A DNA stretch of 64,000 nucleotides from Pontibacter liquoris (GTDB taxonomy: Bacteria > Bacteroidota > Bacteroidia > Cytophagales > Hymenobacteraceae). A program made the position numbers and the translations under genes. A model generated the notes under the pieces. The model was not told the DNA's origin. It saw nothing but the letters and a program-made list of their open reading frames with translations, and did not search any database. The DNA is taken from assembly GCF_022758235.1 (NCBI RefSeq), contig NZ_JALEBG010000003.1, positions 186,001 through 250,000 on the forward strand. The letters are read 5' to 3'. Shown here piece by piece: positions 46,462 through 57,800 of the stretch (positions are counted from its first letter, which is position 1; every line of letters begins with the position of its first letter).

Positions 46462-46544
46462 ACGTATAAAATCTTTCCGCTAGTATAAAAAGAAAAGCCC
46501 GCTTGTCAAACGACAGCGGGCTTCCAGAAAGTTCATTAAAAGAA

Positions 46545-48014
46545 TTAAAGCGCTTTATTCGTTGCAACCTCTGAGTTTGGCATAGGCCATACATAATCAC
46601 TTGATGAAGGAGCAACCGCTGGCGCACTTATACCGCTTCCTACTTTCTCAGGGAAAGTTTGCAGGGTTCTGGTGATATCCAGTGATCTGAAGCCTTCGCC
46701 CAGCAACTCAATGCGTCTTTCTTTCAGAATTGTATTTACCAGTGCTTCCTGCGTAGCGATAGCCTCGACAGGAAAAACATACGTAGCATCAGCTCTGTGC
46801 CGAACAGCTGAGACCAGCTCAATAGCCTTTGGAAGGTCATTGGTTCTTGCTGCTGCCTCAGCATAATTCAACAGTACCTCAGCGTATCTGATAACCGGCA
46901 CATAATCTGTAAACGGCGTAGGCTTACTAAACTTTTGCAGATACTTGTTTCCACCGGCCGTTACGATAAACTTAGTTTTTCTAGCATCTGTTTCTGGCCA
47001 GGCGGCATCGTTTACAATGCCAGCAGTGTTAAGGTAATACTCTCCGTTGCCGGTAGGGGCAGCATTGAAGTAGTATCCAAGCTGGTTCTGCGTTCCCGGA
47101 GCATCCAGATCAGACATAGGCATAGAGAAAACAGATTCCGTGGTAGTATAATTGGCAAAAGGAACTGCTACGTCTGCCTGCAATGCATGAGGCACCCCGG
47201 TAGGAGCTGAAAACGTAACCGTGCCCGCTACAATCTTTTGTGCCTCTTCCACTACTTTCGCATAGTTACCCATGTGCAGGTATACGCGGGTTTTTAGAGC
47301 TATTGCTGTATTCTTGTGGGCACGGGTTGTATTTAACAAGTCACTGCCATTTGTTAAAAGCAAACCAGCTTCAGCATCATTCAAATCGTTTAGGATTTGT
47401 GCGTAAACCTGGGCTACAGTGCTTCTTGCCAGATCATTATTCGCCGTAGATGTTTCTGCCTGCAAGCGCAATGGCAAACCCGGAGAGGCCCCATTATCAG
47501 CAGTAAAAGGCTTTGCATAAAGCGTAACCAGGCTATGGTAAGCAAGCGCTCTCAGGAACTTCGCTTCAGCCTGGTACTGGGTATAAAGCGCAGGGTCTAT
47601 CTTGGCTTTGTTATCTTCCAGCCCTTGCAGAAAAACATTTATTCTGTTGATAGCTGCATAAGCCGAGCCCCAAAGGTTTTGCACTTCGTTTGTACCAGCC
47701 TGCACGTTCTGCTGCCACGTCTGAAGTCCGGTTACACCATTTGTAAGGCGGTTTATGTATTCTTCACCCCTGATCTCATTATAAACCAGTACTCTTCCGC
47801 CATAAAACTGGCCGTCTTTCATGGCATCATACAGGCCGTTTACCTGGCCTAATATTCTTGCAGGAGTATCGAAGGCATTTTTATCAGAAATAGATGTTTC
47901 CGGCACCGGATTTAGTAATTCTTCCGTATCGCAAGCCACGAAAGTTAATGGCAAAGCAAGAAAAGCCATTTTCAGCAGGTAGTGCTTGCGGGCTTTAATA
48001 TTTATATTCTTCAT
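46545..48014 (-). CDS. SusD/RagB family nutrient-uptake lipoprotein (locus 1)
   Basis: A 489-residue surface lipoprotein. The signal peptide ends in LTFVAC (lipobox), and the helical TPR-like body and C-terminal ITRTLQTF-type end are typical of SusD. It is 20 bp downstream of a SusC gene and would bind glycans or peptides for import. AT content and codon use look higher than the neighbouring housekeeping genes and than the second SusCD locus. No glycosidase is adjacent, so the substrate is unknown. Confidence 0.93.
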   Translation of the reverse strand: MKNINIKARKHYLLKMAFLALPLTFVACDTEELLNPVPETSISDKNAFDTPARILGQVNGLYDAMKDGQFYGGRVLVYNEIRGEEYINRLTNGVTGLQTWQQNVQAGTNEVQNLWGSAYAAINRINVFLQGLEDNKAKIDPALYTQYQAEAKFLRALAYHSLVTLYAKPFTADNGASPGLPLRLQAETSTANNDLARSTVAQVYAQILNDLNDAEAGLLLTNGSDLLNTTRAHKNTAIALKTRVYLHMGNYAKVVEEAQKIVAGTVTFSAPTGVPHALQADVAVPFANYTTTESVFSMPMSDLDAPGTQNQLGYYFNAAPTGNGEYYLNTAGIVNDAAWPETDARKTKFIVTAGGNKYLQKFSKPTPFTDYVPVIRYAEVLLNYAEAAARTNDLPKAIELVSAVRHRADATYVFPVEAIATQEALVNTILKERRIELLGEGFRSLDITRTLQTFPEKVGSGISAPAVAPSSSDYVWPMPNSEVATNKAL

Positions 48015-48033
48015 TTTGAATCAAATTTAGATG

Positions 48034-51000
48034 TTAGAAACCAACGTTTACACCCACAGTGAATGTTCTGCCCTGCGGCACGGAGTTACGCTCTACACCT
48101 GGCGCAGTGTTAGAGTTACCATTGGTTGAGATTTCAGGATCAGCACCTGTGTATGGCGTAAGCACAAATGCATTGAATACCTGCGCATATACTCTGAAGG
48201 AACTGATACCAGCCTTACTAACCAGGGTAGTAGGGATTCTGTAACCTAAAGTAGCGGTCTGCAGCTTCAGGAAATCGGCCTTTTCTACGTTTTCTGAGAT
48301 AACCATTGCAGAACCGTTCGATACGTTGTCCCCAAATACGACACGCGGGAAAGCGGTGCTTTTTGTTTCAGGCGTCCATCTGTCTAACACATCGGTATGG
48401 TTGTTCCAGAAACGCTGATCACGCAGACCGGCCTTGGTACCATTATAAATGTAGTTACCACCAGAGTATGTAAAGTTCAGACCAAGGTCAATGTTCCCAT
48501 ACTTGAAAGTGTTCTGGAAGCCTCCATACCAGGTCGGTAAGGCACTGCCTAATATTTTACCGTCACCAGCTGAAGTGATAGCAGGGGCTGTTGTTCCATC
48601 CAGGTATGTCCAGCGCGAAGCAGCAGGAGCAGCATGGTTGTACTGTACTTTTCTACCAGCCTTGTCGATAAAGATACGCTGTCCGTTTTCAGGGTTTACA
48701 CCTGCCGTCTCAACACCATAAATGCTACCTACTGGCTCTCCGACACGGGTTACGTTCGTCATTTCAAGACCACCGGTAAAAGCAAAGAGGTCAGCGTTGC
48801 CAGCAGCCAGTGCCGTTACTTCATTTTTAATGGTTGTGAAGTTAAGGCTTGTGCTCCAGCTAAAGTTTCCTTTATCTATAGGAGTGGCGTTTACCGCTAA
48901 TTCCAAACCGCGGTTATACAATGAGCCAACGTTTTGCAGAATTACGTTATTCGGGATGCCTTTCGAGGGTGCCTGTGGCGCATTCAGGATCAGACCATTA
49001 ACGTTGTTGTTAAAGTAAGTAGCTTCAAACTGGATACGATCATTCAGGAAGCCCAGGTCCATGCCTATGTTCGTCTGCTCACTTGTTTCCCAGCTCAGCT
49101 CAGAATTACCAGCCTGGCTAAATACCAGTGTAGGTGATTCGGCATATAAGCCGGAGCTATACAGGAACATAGAGCCGTACGAATTAGGCAGGTTACCATT
49201 ACCCACTCTACCCCAGCTTGCTCTCAGTTTTATGCTGTTGGCAATATCTGATAAACCTGAGTTTTTGTAGAATCCTTCCTCAGAAATGGCCCAGCCACCA
49301 GATACACCACCAAAGTTACCCCACTTATTGCCTTCTGCCAGTGTGGAGTTACCATCGCGACGGAAATTCAACGTCATGAAGTAACGCTTCGCATAATCAT
49401 AATTGAAGCGGGCAAAACCAGAAACAAAGGCTCTTTCATCTATATAGTTACCAGAAGGCGCTATGTTTGTAAAATTACCTTGGTATTCGTTAAAGAAGTT
49501 ATCCGCTACACCGAAGCGGTTAGCACCCCAGCCTGTTTTCTTGATTCCCTGAATATCAGAACCTACCAGGAAAGTAAGGTCATGTTTCTCACCTAAGGTC
49601 TTATGGATATTCAAAGTATTGATCGCGTTCCAGTTGTCCAGTCGCTGCACGGTGTTAGTGGCATTACTGTTCGGGAAACCGTCTCCGTGAAGTGGGTTCT
49701 GGAAAGAGATGCCCTCTACGGTTGTTCTATCGATAGCATAAGATGTTTTAAAATCAACGCCTTTTACTATCTGAACATTGGCACCAAAAGTACCGAATAT
49801 ACGGTCCGTCTCAGATGTGAACGAGCTCAGGTCCAGCAATGGGAGCGGGTTAGTGAAGCCACTCTGTGCCAGGTTAGCGCCTCTGCCCATTGTATTGTCA
49901 GGTCTGATATTGTAAGAACCATCTTCGTTCCGGGGCGCTACGTTTGGTGCTGTTACAATAGCAAGGCGACCTAAACCGCTTGTGTTGAAGGAAGAACCAG
50001 GAACAGAACCTGTATTGGGAGCAGAGTTAAAGCTGTTTACATAGTTTGCAGATGCATTTACCCGCAACCAATCAGTAAGTTTATGATCGATATTGAAACG
50101 AACAGCCTTTCGCTGGAAGTTATTCTTTTTGATAAAGCCATCTTGATCGGTAAGGTTTGCAGAGAAGAAGTATGTCGTTGCATCTGTTCCACCAGAAATA
50201 CTCAGACTGTGGTTCTGAGAATAGGCTTTACGATAAACCTCGTCATACCACTTTGTATCTACCAGCGATCCGTCAGCATTGTAGGAAGGGAAGTATAGCG
50301 CCGAAGCGACAGCCGGATCCTCTGCTTTTCCACTTAGTATTTTCTGGTTCAGAACGGCTTCATTTTTGATCATCATGTACTCTTCCGCATTCAACAAATC
50401 GGGCAGTCTTGTTGCCGTAGTAACCCCGGCCCAGGCCTCGTAATTAACGCGTGGCTTACCGGATTTTCCTTTTTTAGTAGTGATCAATAGAACACCACCA
50501 GCTGCTCTGGAGCCATAAATAGCGGTAGAGGCTGCATCTTTCAGAATGTCAATAGACTCAATGTCAGCTGGGTTGATATCGCCTAACGCGTTGCTGGCTG
50601 CAGAGGTCGTAGAAACGTCGCCCGTGTTGATCGGAATACCGTCTACTACAACAAGCGGAAAAGAGCTCAGAGAGATAGAGTTCGTGCCACGAATACGGAT
50701 AACAGGAGGGTTGTTAAGCACACCATTTGGCTGAATGATGTTAACACCGGCGGCTCTGCCACCTAGTGCCTGGTCAAAGCTTTGCACAGGCATTTCTTTT
50801 AGCTTTTCACCTGAAACAGAGGCAGCAGAACCCGTAAATTCTTGCTTTGTCTGAGTGCCGTAACCAACTACTATTACCTCCTGCAGTTGCTTCTGGTCTA
50901 AAGACATTGCTACGTTAATGGTGCTGGAATTGCCGATTGGGCGCTCGGCCGTTACATAGCCAATATAGCGAAACACCAGCGTACTTCCATTTGCAGGCAC

Positions 51001-51192
51001 ATTGATAGTATAAGAACCATCTGTTGCGGAGGCGGTTCCTACTGTAGTTCCTTTTACAATTACGGCAACGCCGGGCAATCCCTGCCCGGTAGTTTGATCG
51101 GTAACCTTTCCGGTTACTGTTTTACTCTGCGCGATTGCCTGTTGGATCAGGGCAAACATCAAAGCAAAACTGATGAGTAATAATTTTCTCAT
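48034..51192 (-). CDS. SusC/RagA family TonB-linked outer-membrane protein (locus 1)
   Basis: A 1052-residue TonB-dependent transporter. A signal peptide (ending near QQAIA-Q) is followed by a carboxypeptidase-regulatory-like domain (about 22-100), a TonB-box-like and plug region (QLQEVIVVGYGTQ to about 235), and a long barrel ending in the terminal Phe signature (VGVNVGF). It pairs with the SusD gene after it. Relatively AT-rich, with few heptamers. Confidence 0.95.
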   Translation of the reverse strand: MRKLLLISFALMFALIQQAIAQSKTVTGKVTDQTTGQGLPGVAVIVKGTTVGTASATDGSYTINVPANGSTLVFRYIGYVTAERPIGNSSTINVAMSLDQKQLQEVIVVGYGTQTKQEFTGSAASVSGEKLKEMPVQSFDQALGGRAAGVNIIQPNGVLNNPPVIRIRGTNSISLSSFPLVVVDGIPINTGDVSTTSAASNALGDINPADIESIDILKDAASTAIYGSRAAGGVLLITTKKGKSGKPRVNYEAWAGVTTATRLPDLLNAEEYMMIKNEAVLNQKILSGKAEDPAVASALYFPSYNADGSLVDTKWYDEVYRKAYSQNHSLSISGGTDATTYFFSANLTDQDGFIKKNNFQRKAVRFNIDHKLTDWLRVNASANYVNSFNSAPNTGSVPGSSFNTSGLGRLAIVTAPNVAPRNEDGSYNIRPDNTMGRGANLAQSGFTNPLPLLDLSSFTSETDRIFGTFGANVQIVKGVDFKTSYAIDRTTVEGISFQNPLHGDGFPNSNATNTVQRLDNWNAINTLNIHKTLGEKHDLTFLVGSDIQGIKKTGWGANRFGVADNFFNEYQGNFTNIAPSGNYIDERAFVSGFARFNYDYAKRYFMTLNFRRDGNSTLAEGNKWGNFGGVSGGWAISEEGFYKNSGLSDIANSIKLRASWGRVGNGNLPNSYGSMFLYSSGLYAESPTLVFSQAGNSELSWETSEQTNIGMDLGFLNDRIQFEATYFNNNVNGLILNAPQAPSKGIPNNVILQNVGSLYNRGLELAVNATPIDKGNFSWSTSLNFTTIKNEVTALAAGNADLFAFTGGLEMTNVTRVGEPVGSIYGVETAGVNPENGQRIFIDKAGRKVQYNHAAPAASRWTYLDGTTAPAITSAGDGKILGSALPTWYGGFQNTFKYGNIDLGLNFTYSGGNYIYNGTKAGLRDQRFWNNHTDVLDRWTPETKSTAFPRVVFGDNVSNGSAMVISENVEKADFLKLQTATLGYRIPTTLVSKAGISSFRVYAQVFNAFVLTPYTGADPEISTNGNSNTAPGVERNSVPQGRTFTVGVNVGF

Positions 51193-52122
51193 GTAGCTGT
51201 TTGTGGTTAAGGTGAGTTAAATAGTAATTAGTAATAGTGTTTGTTAAGAGTTAATAAAGGTGTTGGTTCGTTTTAAGCTTCTACAGGTCTGCTTTGGCAA
51301 AGGCAAAGTATGGCCAGGCTCCTTTTTTTCAGGAACAAAAAAATACCCAGCCCCGGGCAAACCCGAGCCAAGCATATTATCTTCTGCTTTTTTTGTATTG
51401 ATTTAGTACAAACTATACTAACATACTGCTTTGCAACAGGCTATCAGAATAGCACTACAGATTGGCTGAAACTTAGGTATGTGCAACATTCATATCTGCC
51501 TTCTGCCGTCCCATATCCGCATTTCAATTGCCCAATAATATCGACTTAAAAGATCAAAAACAACTCCTGTTTAAAATATTTCAGAAAAAAGATGCCAGCA
51601 GATCCGGGCGCTATAACCTGCTTAATTTCAATGTTTAAACAGTAGGCAAGTTATTTTATGGCCCGGATGGCTCCAAAATTTTGAACAGTTTCTTAAACTG
51701 AGCACTTACTCACAGTAACTTTGGTCAGATTTTCTAATAATCAGAATAGTGCAATTTTATATCATCATACATCAACAGCCGGCACAGCCATATTTGCATC
51801 CTTGCCTTCAGCAGCGGTTTACAACATTATACCTTGGCAGCAGAAGCAAGCCCTTAGTAGCTTGTTAGGCCGATAATGGAGCCGGTAAGCACGCCGCCAT
51901 TGTCTGGCAAATAAATACGCACTCTTCTATGTAGCTACTGTACTTTGCCCCTGCTGCAATTAAGCCGGTCAGTAGCAAAGCAATGTATAGGAGGCGTTGT
52001 GCTAAGTTGTGAAAGGAAGTAGAAATGGGTGTGGTAACCTGCGCCTGCTTGCTGAACACAAAAAAGGCAGGCTCAAAGGGAGCCTGCCTTTTAGGAAACA
52101 GCATGTTTTTTATAGTGCGTGT
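51193..52122. other. 930-bp spacer between the two SusCD loci
   Basis: No convincing gene; a 79-residue frame at 51865-52104 overlaps the terminator and is rejected. AT-rich overall. It probably includes the promoter of the first SusCD locus, though no exact TAnnTTTG word was found upstream of its SusC start. Confidence 0.6.
52061..52092 (-). terminator. Terminator of the second SusCD operon
   Basis: A 13-bp perfect stem, AAAAGGCAGGCTC with GAGCCTGCCTTTT, followed by T residues on the minus strand, 31 bp beyond the stop of the lipoprotein gene. Confidence 0.82.
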
Positions 52123-52629
52123 TTATTCGAAGCCGGTACTTCTGTGGCCATTTACATGATAGATGGTGCCGAATGGTGTCTCATCGTCGTTAAACGAAAC
52201 ATCGAACGAGATGCTGTCACGTTTTAGTCCGTTCACAGTAGCGGCATCCTTAAACACCTTTCCGTTGGCAATGGTCACCAGCGATTCATAGGCCTGGTTT
52301 GCCAGGTTCTCACCGGAAAAGGACAGGTCCGTCATATTCACGGGGGTCTGCACTTTATACTCCCAGAAAGTCCCGTTATCATCTACCCAAATCGCATCAG
52401 GCGTGTTGGCTGCCGTGTTATAGATCAGCACTTCCAGGTTTTCGGCCAGCACCTGCTGCCCGCCGGCACTATCGTCCGCCGTATAAGTTACGGTCCAGTC
52501 GCCGGACACCGGATAGGTGGCTGTGTATTCAATTTTCGGATCGTCCTCGTTGTCGCAAGCGGTACTTATACTTCCTAATGCCACTACTGCCAGTATAAAT
52601 AAATATCTACGTTTCATATTCTTTTTCAT
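52123..52629 (-). CDS. Lipid-binding putative hydrolase-type lipoprotein
   Basis: About 168 residues from ATG 52629; the signal peptide ends in a lipobox ISTAC. The rest is a beta-rich domain with GDWTVTYTADD, similar to the family named lipid-binding putative hydrolase in Bacteroidota SusCD operons. The catalytic role is not established. It is the last gene of the operon, overlapping its upstream neighbour's end region closely. Surface location with the SusCD proteins is likely. Confidence 0.78.
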   Translation of the reverse strand: MKKNMKRRYLFILAVVALGSISTACDNEDDPKIEYTATYPVSGDWTVTYTADDSAGGQQVLAENLEVLIYNTAANTPDAIWVDDNGTFWEYKVQTPVNMTDLSFSGENLANQAYESLVTIANGKVFKDAATVNGLKRDSISFDVSFNDDETPFGTIYHVNGHRSTGFE

Positions 52630-52646
52630 CAAATGCGTGTACCTGT

Positions 52647-53351
52647 TTATTGCTTTTCCCAAAGTTTAACCTGATCGATCAGGGGCGGCGAAAACGTGGG
52701 CCTCGTCATCCTGAGATCCAGGTCACCGCTCGCTGTGCGTTTGCCATAGCCATAAATCGGCACCAGGCTTTCCTGTTGCGGAATATTCAGGTTTATGCCA
52801 TCAGAAGTTAAAATAAACCCGTCCAGCACAACCGTACTTCCTCCTCCCCAGAAATTCGTGGCATAAAACACGCCATCTGCTATTTTGGTGACTGTGGAGG
52901 CCGGGGAAGTGCCGCTGATGTAGTCGCCTGACAAATCAACGCTGGGATCCGGGGCGGCATCGAGCACAAAAACATTCCGGGAGGAGGAACTGGAATACCC
53001 CTGGGAGTTTGTAGCAGTGTAGCTAAAGGTATAAATACCAGGCACATTGGGATCGAAGGCATTGGTATAACTCACCTCCGACGGATCGGTATGAGCGGGG
53101 TCGATGTAGGGGCTCCCCACCACCGAGGTGGTAACGGGCAACTCGGTTTCGCCTTCCAGGGCCTTTACACCCGGGTCCGTAAAGCTTTGGCCTTTCACCA
53201 GCACGATGTTTTGATCTCCCTCCAGCACAAAGGCAGGATAAGTCGTCACAAAAGAAACATGTGCTGTATCATCGTCTTTCTCGCAACTGGAGAGCATCCC
53301 GGACAGGAGCAGCAGAAAGGCTGGGAGCAGGTATCTGATTTCTATTTTCAT
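52647..53351 (-). CDS. DUF5011/Ig-like domain surface lipoprotein
   Basis: About 234 residues from ATG 53351 (MKIEIRYLL); an upstream frame extension is unconvincing. Lipobox LSSC follows the signal peptide. A DUF5011-type immunoglobulin-like domain (about 50-130, with VPGIYTFSYTATNSQG) leads to a C-terminal part that resembles a binding domain. Such accessory lipoproteins often sit in SusCD operons and may bind ligand at the surface. Confidence 0.82.
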   Translation of the reverse strand: MKIEIRYLLPAFLLLLSGMLSSCEKDDDTAHVSFVTTYPAFVLEGDQNIVLVKGQSFTDPGVKALEGETELPVTTSVVGSPYIDPAHTDPSEVSYTNAFDPNVPGIYTFSYTATNSQGYSSSSSRNVFVLDAAPDPSVDLSGDYISGTSPASTVTKIADGVFYATNFWGGGSTVVLDGFILTSDGINLNIPQQESLVPIYGYGKRTASGDLDLRMTRPTFSPPLIDQVKLWEKQ

Positions 53352-53374
53352 TTTCTTGAAGTATAAGTTTGAGA

Positions 53375-54850
53375 TTAATCCTTCACATCCCACCAAACCG
53401 GTACATCGATCTCCAGCAGCCCCGGAAAGTTCTGGTTGCGGATGGATTCTGTGTTAGGATAAAGTATGCGCTTGGGCAGCAGGCTGGCTCCGATGGTAGA
53501 TGCTGCAGAGGGCTCAATAAAGCTGGGATAACCGGTACGCCGGTATTCTGTCCAGGCTTCCAACCCTTCTGTTCCGCTAAAGGAGATCCATTTCTGGGTG
53601 ATGATCTGGTCTACCTGCTCCTCTACACCAGCGCCCGCCGGATAAGCAACGCCTTCCCGTGTTAACAACGCCGGCACCGCAGCCACATCTGCGCCCACGT
53701 AATCAAACGAGGCGGTAATACCTTGTGCATAAAGAGCAGCGGCATCAGCTGTTCCGTTGGTCCAGCCCCGGGCGGCAGCTTCGGCCTGTAGAAAGTAACT
53801 TTCGGCAGCCGTTATAAAAGGCACAGCCGTAGCCGGGCTGGCTACCGCAGGTCCGGGCTTGGAAAGTGCATTTGCCAGCGTACCGGATCGCTGCGGCGTA
53901 CATTCTACTCCCTGGTCAACCCCGACGAAAGTTCCGGCATTGGGGCCTGTTTCTGCGGGCGCATAAAATTCACCGATGCGGGGGTCTCCGGTGGTTTGCA
54001 GGTAATTGAGTGCCGTGTTACTGGCCACCACGTCTACCCCACCTCTGAACACCACCTGAGTCTGATAAAAAGGGTTGCGGTTCTGGGTCTGGTCAAAGAA
54101 CGGCACATCGGCTGTTTCGCCCATGCCCAGAAACTCGGCGCCGCTGGCATACAGCTGCTGCACTCCGGCCTGTGCCACATCAGGCCTCACATAAGCCTGG
54201 CGCAGGTAAATGCGCAGTTTCAGGGTATTGGCAAAGCGGCGCCACAGGTCCATATCCCCGCCGTACACCAGGTCACTGCTTCCTACGGCTTCGCCCCCGG
54301 CATCAATATCCGCTATGGCCGAATCCAGCATCGGGATCAACCCGTCATAGATCTGTTGCTGGCTCTGGTATTCCGGGTTTAGCTGGTCCAGTCCACCCAG
54401 GGCAGAAGTGAAGGGCGCATCGCCCCAGGCATCTGTGATCACCTGGAAAGTATAGGCCTGCATGATCTTGCCAATGGCTGTGTAATTCGGATTGCTGGTT
54501 TCGGTACCCTGGTCCGCTACATATTTAAAGTCTTCCAGGGCGCCGGCGTATAATTCGCCCCACACCCGGGCATCGTAGCTCGATGAGGTCATCTGATAGA
54601 GTTCCAGCGTACAGTACTGGTTCGCCCCCCCGGACTGTGCCCAGAGCTGGGCAAAGAAGTTACCCAGAAACTGGAACTGGTTGCCCAACACATAAGCCAG
54701 TTCTCCTTGCGCAGCAGGCAGCGTAAGCGCCGGGGTGGAGGTGGTCGGGTTGTTGGGGTCTTGGTTTATATCCAGAAAGTTGTCGCAGGCCGTGATGCTG
54801 AGCGAGAAGGCAGCCAGTATAGCCGCGATGTATTTATATCCACTTTTCAT
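53375..54850 (-). CDS. SusD/RagB family lipoprotein (locus 2, SusD-like_2 type)
   Basis: A 491-residue surface lipoprotein with lipobox SITAC and a helical body; the opening CDNFLDINQDPNNP and FAQLWAQSGG stretches are typical of the SusD-like_2 subgroup. It follows its SusC gene by 21 bp and precedes the DUF5011 gene by 23 bp. GC content resembles the genome average. The imported substrate is not evident. Confidence 0.93.
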   Translation of the reverse strand: MKSGYKYIAAILAAFSLSITACDNFLDINQDPNNPTTSTPALTLPAAQGELAYVLGNQFQFLGNFFAQLWAQSGGANQYCTLELYQMTSSSYDARVWGELYAGALEDFKYVADQGTETSNPNYTAIGKIMQAYTFQVITDAWGDAPFTSALGGLDQLNPEYQSQQQIYDGLIPMLDSAIADIDAGGEAVGSSDLVYGGDMDLWRRFANTLKLRIYLRQAYVRPDVAQAGVQQLYASGAEFLGMGETADVPFFDQTQNRNPFYQTQVVFRGGVDVVASNTALNYLQTTGDPRIGEFYAPAETGPNAGTFVGVDQGVECTPQRSGTLANALSKPGPAVASPATAVPFITAAESYFLQAEAAARGWTNGTADAAALYAQGITASFDYVGADVAAVPALLTREGVAYPAGAGVEEQVDQIITQKWISFSGTEGLEAWTEYRRTGYPSFIEPSAASTIGASLLPKRILYPNTESIRNQNFPGLLEIDVPVWWDVKD

Positions 54851-54871
54851 GATTCTTACGTTCAGGTTTTC

Positions 54872-57800
54872 TTAGAAAGTTAATCTGATGTTAGCTCCCC
54901 AGGAGCGGGTAGAAGGCGTGCTGCTGAAGTCGTAGCCCTGCAGGTTGCCATTTCCAAAGCTGTTCATCTCCGGGTCGATGTAGGTGTTCTCGTCCGGTGT
55001 CCACAGCACCAGGTTACGGCCCGAAAAGCCCACCTCTATGTTCCCGAAAAAGGTTTTTTCGGTAATGGCGGCAGGCAGCTTATAGGACAGACTAACTTCC
55101 CTTAACTTGGTAAAAGAGGCATCGATGATGTTGGTGCCTTCCGGCAAATTGCCCCAGTAATCATACAGGTTGTCATTGGTGAGCGGCGTGGTATTTTCCA
55201 CGTACTCGCCGGAAGAGCCTACCTCTACGACCGAATTAGGTATAATGTAGGGCTGGCGGTCGTTGAAAAGCGTTTCCGGCGCAGTGCCTGCAAAGCGCTG
55301 GGTGGACCGTGTTCTGGAATACATTTTACCTCCCTGCCGGGTATCAAATACCACTGACAGCCGGGCTCCTTTGTAGCGGAACGTATTCACCAGGCCGCCG
55401 GTCCAGTCGTTCTGGATGCTGCCCTGGTAGGTTTGCTCAGGCGCAGTGCGCGGCTCGCCGGTCACGGCATTTACCACAATGTGCCCCTGCGGATCGCGCA
55501 GCACATCTTCGGCCTTAAAGGTGCCGTAAGGCCTGCCTTCCGAAATAACCAGAGCTGCAGAAGCCAAGCCTCCCAGCGAGATCTCGTTGCCTCCGAACAC
55601 GTCCTCCACGGTGTTGTCGTTCTTGGTGTAGTTCACACTGATGTCCCAGGAAAAATCGTTCGTTTCGATCGGAATACCGCCTACCACCAGTTCAACGCCC
55701 TTGTTCCTGACAGTTGCCGCATTCAGGAAAGCGGATCCAAAACCTGTGGTAAAGGAAAGCGGCACGTTGATGATCTGGTCGGTAGATTTGGAGTTATAAT
55801 AAGCGCCATCGAGGCGTATGCGCTCGTTAAAAAAGCGGATGTCGGCGCCTATCTCCCAGGAACTTGTGTTCTCGGGCTTCAGCGCCGGGTTGCCAATAAC
55901 GTTGCTCACTTCAAAGCCGGGAAGCCCGCCAAACGGAAAGTTCAGGTCCGTGCCGGCAAAACCATCGCTTATATTACCGGATGTAAAAATGGAGCTGGTA
56001 CTGTAAGCCAGGGCATCATTACCCACATTGGCATAGTTGGCGCGGATCTTGGCAAAATTGATCGGCGACGAATCGGCCAGACCAAAAGCGGAGGCCGCAT
56101 CAAACGCCAGGTTCACGGAAGGATAAAAAAAGCTGTTATCCCCGATCGGCAACGTCGACGACCAGTCGTTGCGGCCGGTAACCTCCAGCCACAGGTAATC
56201 GCGGAAGCCCACTTTGGCAGAACCGTATAAGCCGATCAGCCTTCTTTTATCGCGGAAGCTAACGGCCAGCGGCGTGCCCACAATATTACTCAACGACTGA
56301 AACTGGTTATTGGCCAGGGCGTCGGCAGTGGCTGTCAGGTCGTCGGTAGAGCGTTGGTTCACGTTGTTGCCCACCAGCAATTCCAGGTTCAGGTCCTCTG
56401 TCAGGTCGCGGTTATAAGAAACCATAATGTCGGAGTTGAGCTCCCGGAAATAGATCTGCCGCTCCGAGTACATGCCGTTGTCATTGTTGGCTTCGTTGGG
56501 TCCTTCTACATCCCGTATGGCCATAAACTGCTTGCGCCGGTCGGTGTAAAAGTCGGTGCCGATACGGTACGTAATGTTTAGGTTCTCGATAGGCTCATAC
56601 CCCAGCGTGATGTTACCAAAGGTGCGGTCCACATCGTTGGTAAAGGTCTGATTTTTGATTGCCCAATAGGGATTTATAGTATAAGGCGAGTAGAAACCGG
56701 CTTCGTCATTAAAAGGGTTGTTGAGATCCTCCAGCTCGCGGACAGGAATATCGCGCGGCGTCTGGATCAGCTGGTTAAAAACAGAGTTGCCCTGACCTGT
56801 CATTGCAAAGTCTCCCCCGGATTTGGTATAGGTAAGTGATACCGTAGAGGTAAACTTGTTGGTCAGGTTTACGCTGCCTTTAAAGGCAAGCGAGTTCCGG
56901 TTATACTCTGTACTGGGTACTACGCCTTCCTGCTGGGTGTTGGAGTATGAGGCATAATAAGTGGCTTTCTCGGCGCCCCCCGCCACGGAAACGGTATTTG
57001 TCCAGTTGGAGCCATACTCGTAGAACTCTTTGATGTTGTCCTTTAAGGCAGAATAAGGCTTTACGCGCTGCTGACCGTCTACAATCTGGCCCCAGGGCAG
57101 CAACTGGCCGGTAAATGTTGGTCCCCAGCTCGTATTTTCGCGCAGATCCGGGGCACCAAAAAAACCCTGGCCGTAGCGGTTCTGAAACTCCGGATAACGC
57201 AGCACATCCTCCAGCGTGTAAGAAGACAACAAACTGATCTCGGCCTTTTTGTTGGTGTTTTTTCCCGATTTGGTGGTGATCATAATAACGCCGTTTGCAG
57301 CGCGGGCACCATACAGGGCTGCCGCTGCCGGTCCTTTCAGAATGTTCACCGATTCAATATCATCCGGGTTGATATCATTAGCCCGGTTGCCCACGTCAAT
57401 GCCATTGTTTAAGTTATCATTGGTGCCCGAACTACCGTTATCTACCGGAATACCATCGATCACAAAAAGCGCCTGGTTACTCTGGGAAATGGACTTGGCT
57501 CCCCTTATCACCACGCGAGTTGAGGAACCCGGCCCGCCGCCCTGGCTTTGAATGTTAACACCGGCCACTTTGCCTTGCAAGGCGTTCAGCACACTTCGGT
57601 CGCGGCCCTGCGTAAGCTGCTCCGAGCCCACCTGCTGGGTGGCATACCCCAGGGTCCGCTCCTCTTCCTGGCGGCCCAGGGCGGTCACTACCACTTCCTG
57701 CAGTTGCTCGGCATTTACGCCGAGCGCCACATCAATAGTAGTCGCATTATCAATGTTCCGCTCCACGGTGGTGTAACCAATAAAGCGGAACTCCAGGGTA

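Noticed and set aside
51865-52104. A 79-residue minus-strand frame in the SusCD spacer
   Set aside because: It starts inside the terminator of the second SusCD operon and has no family features.
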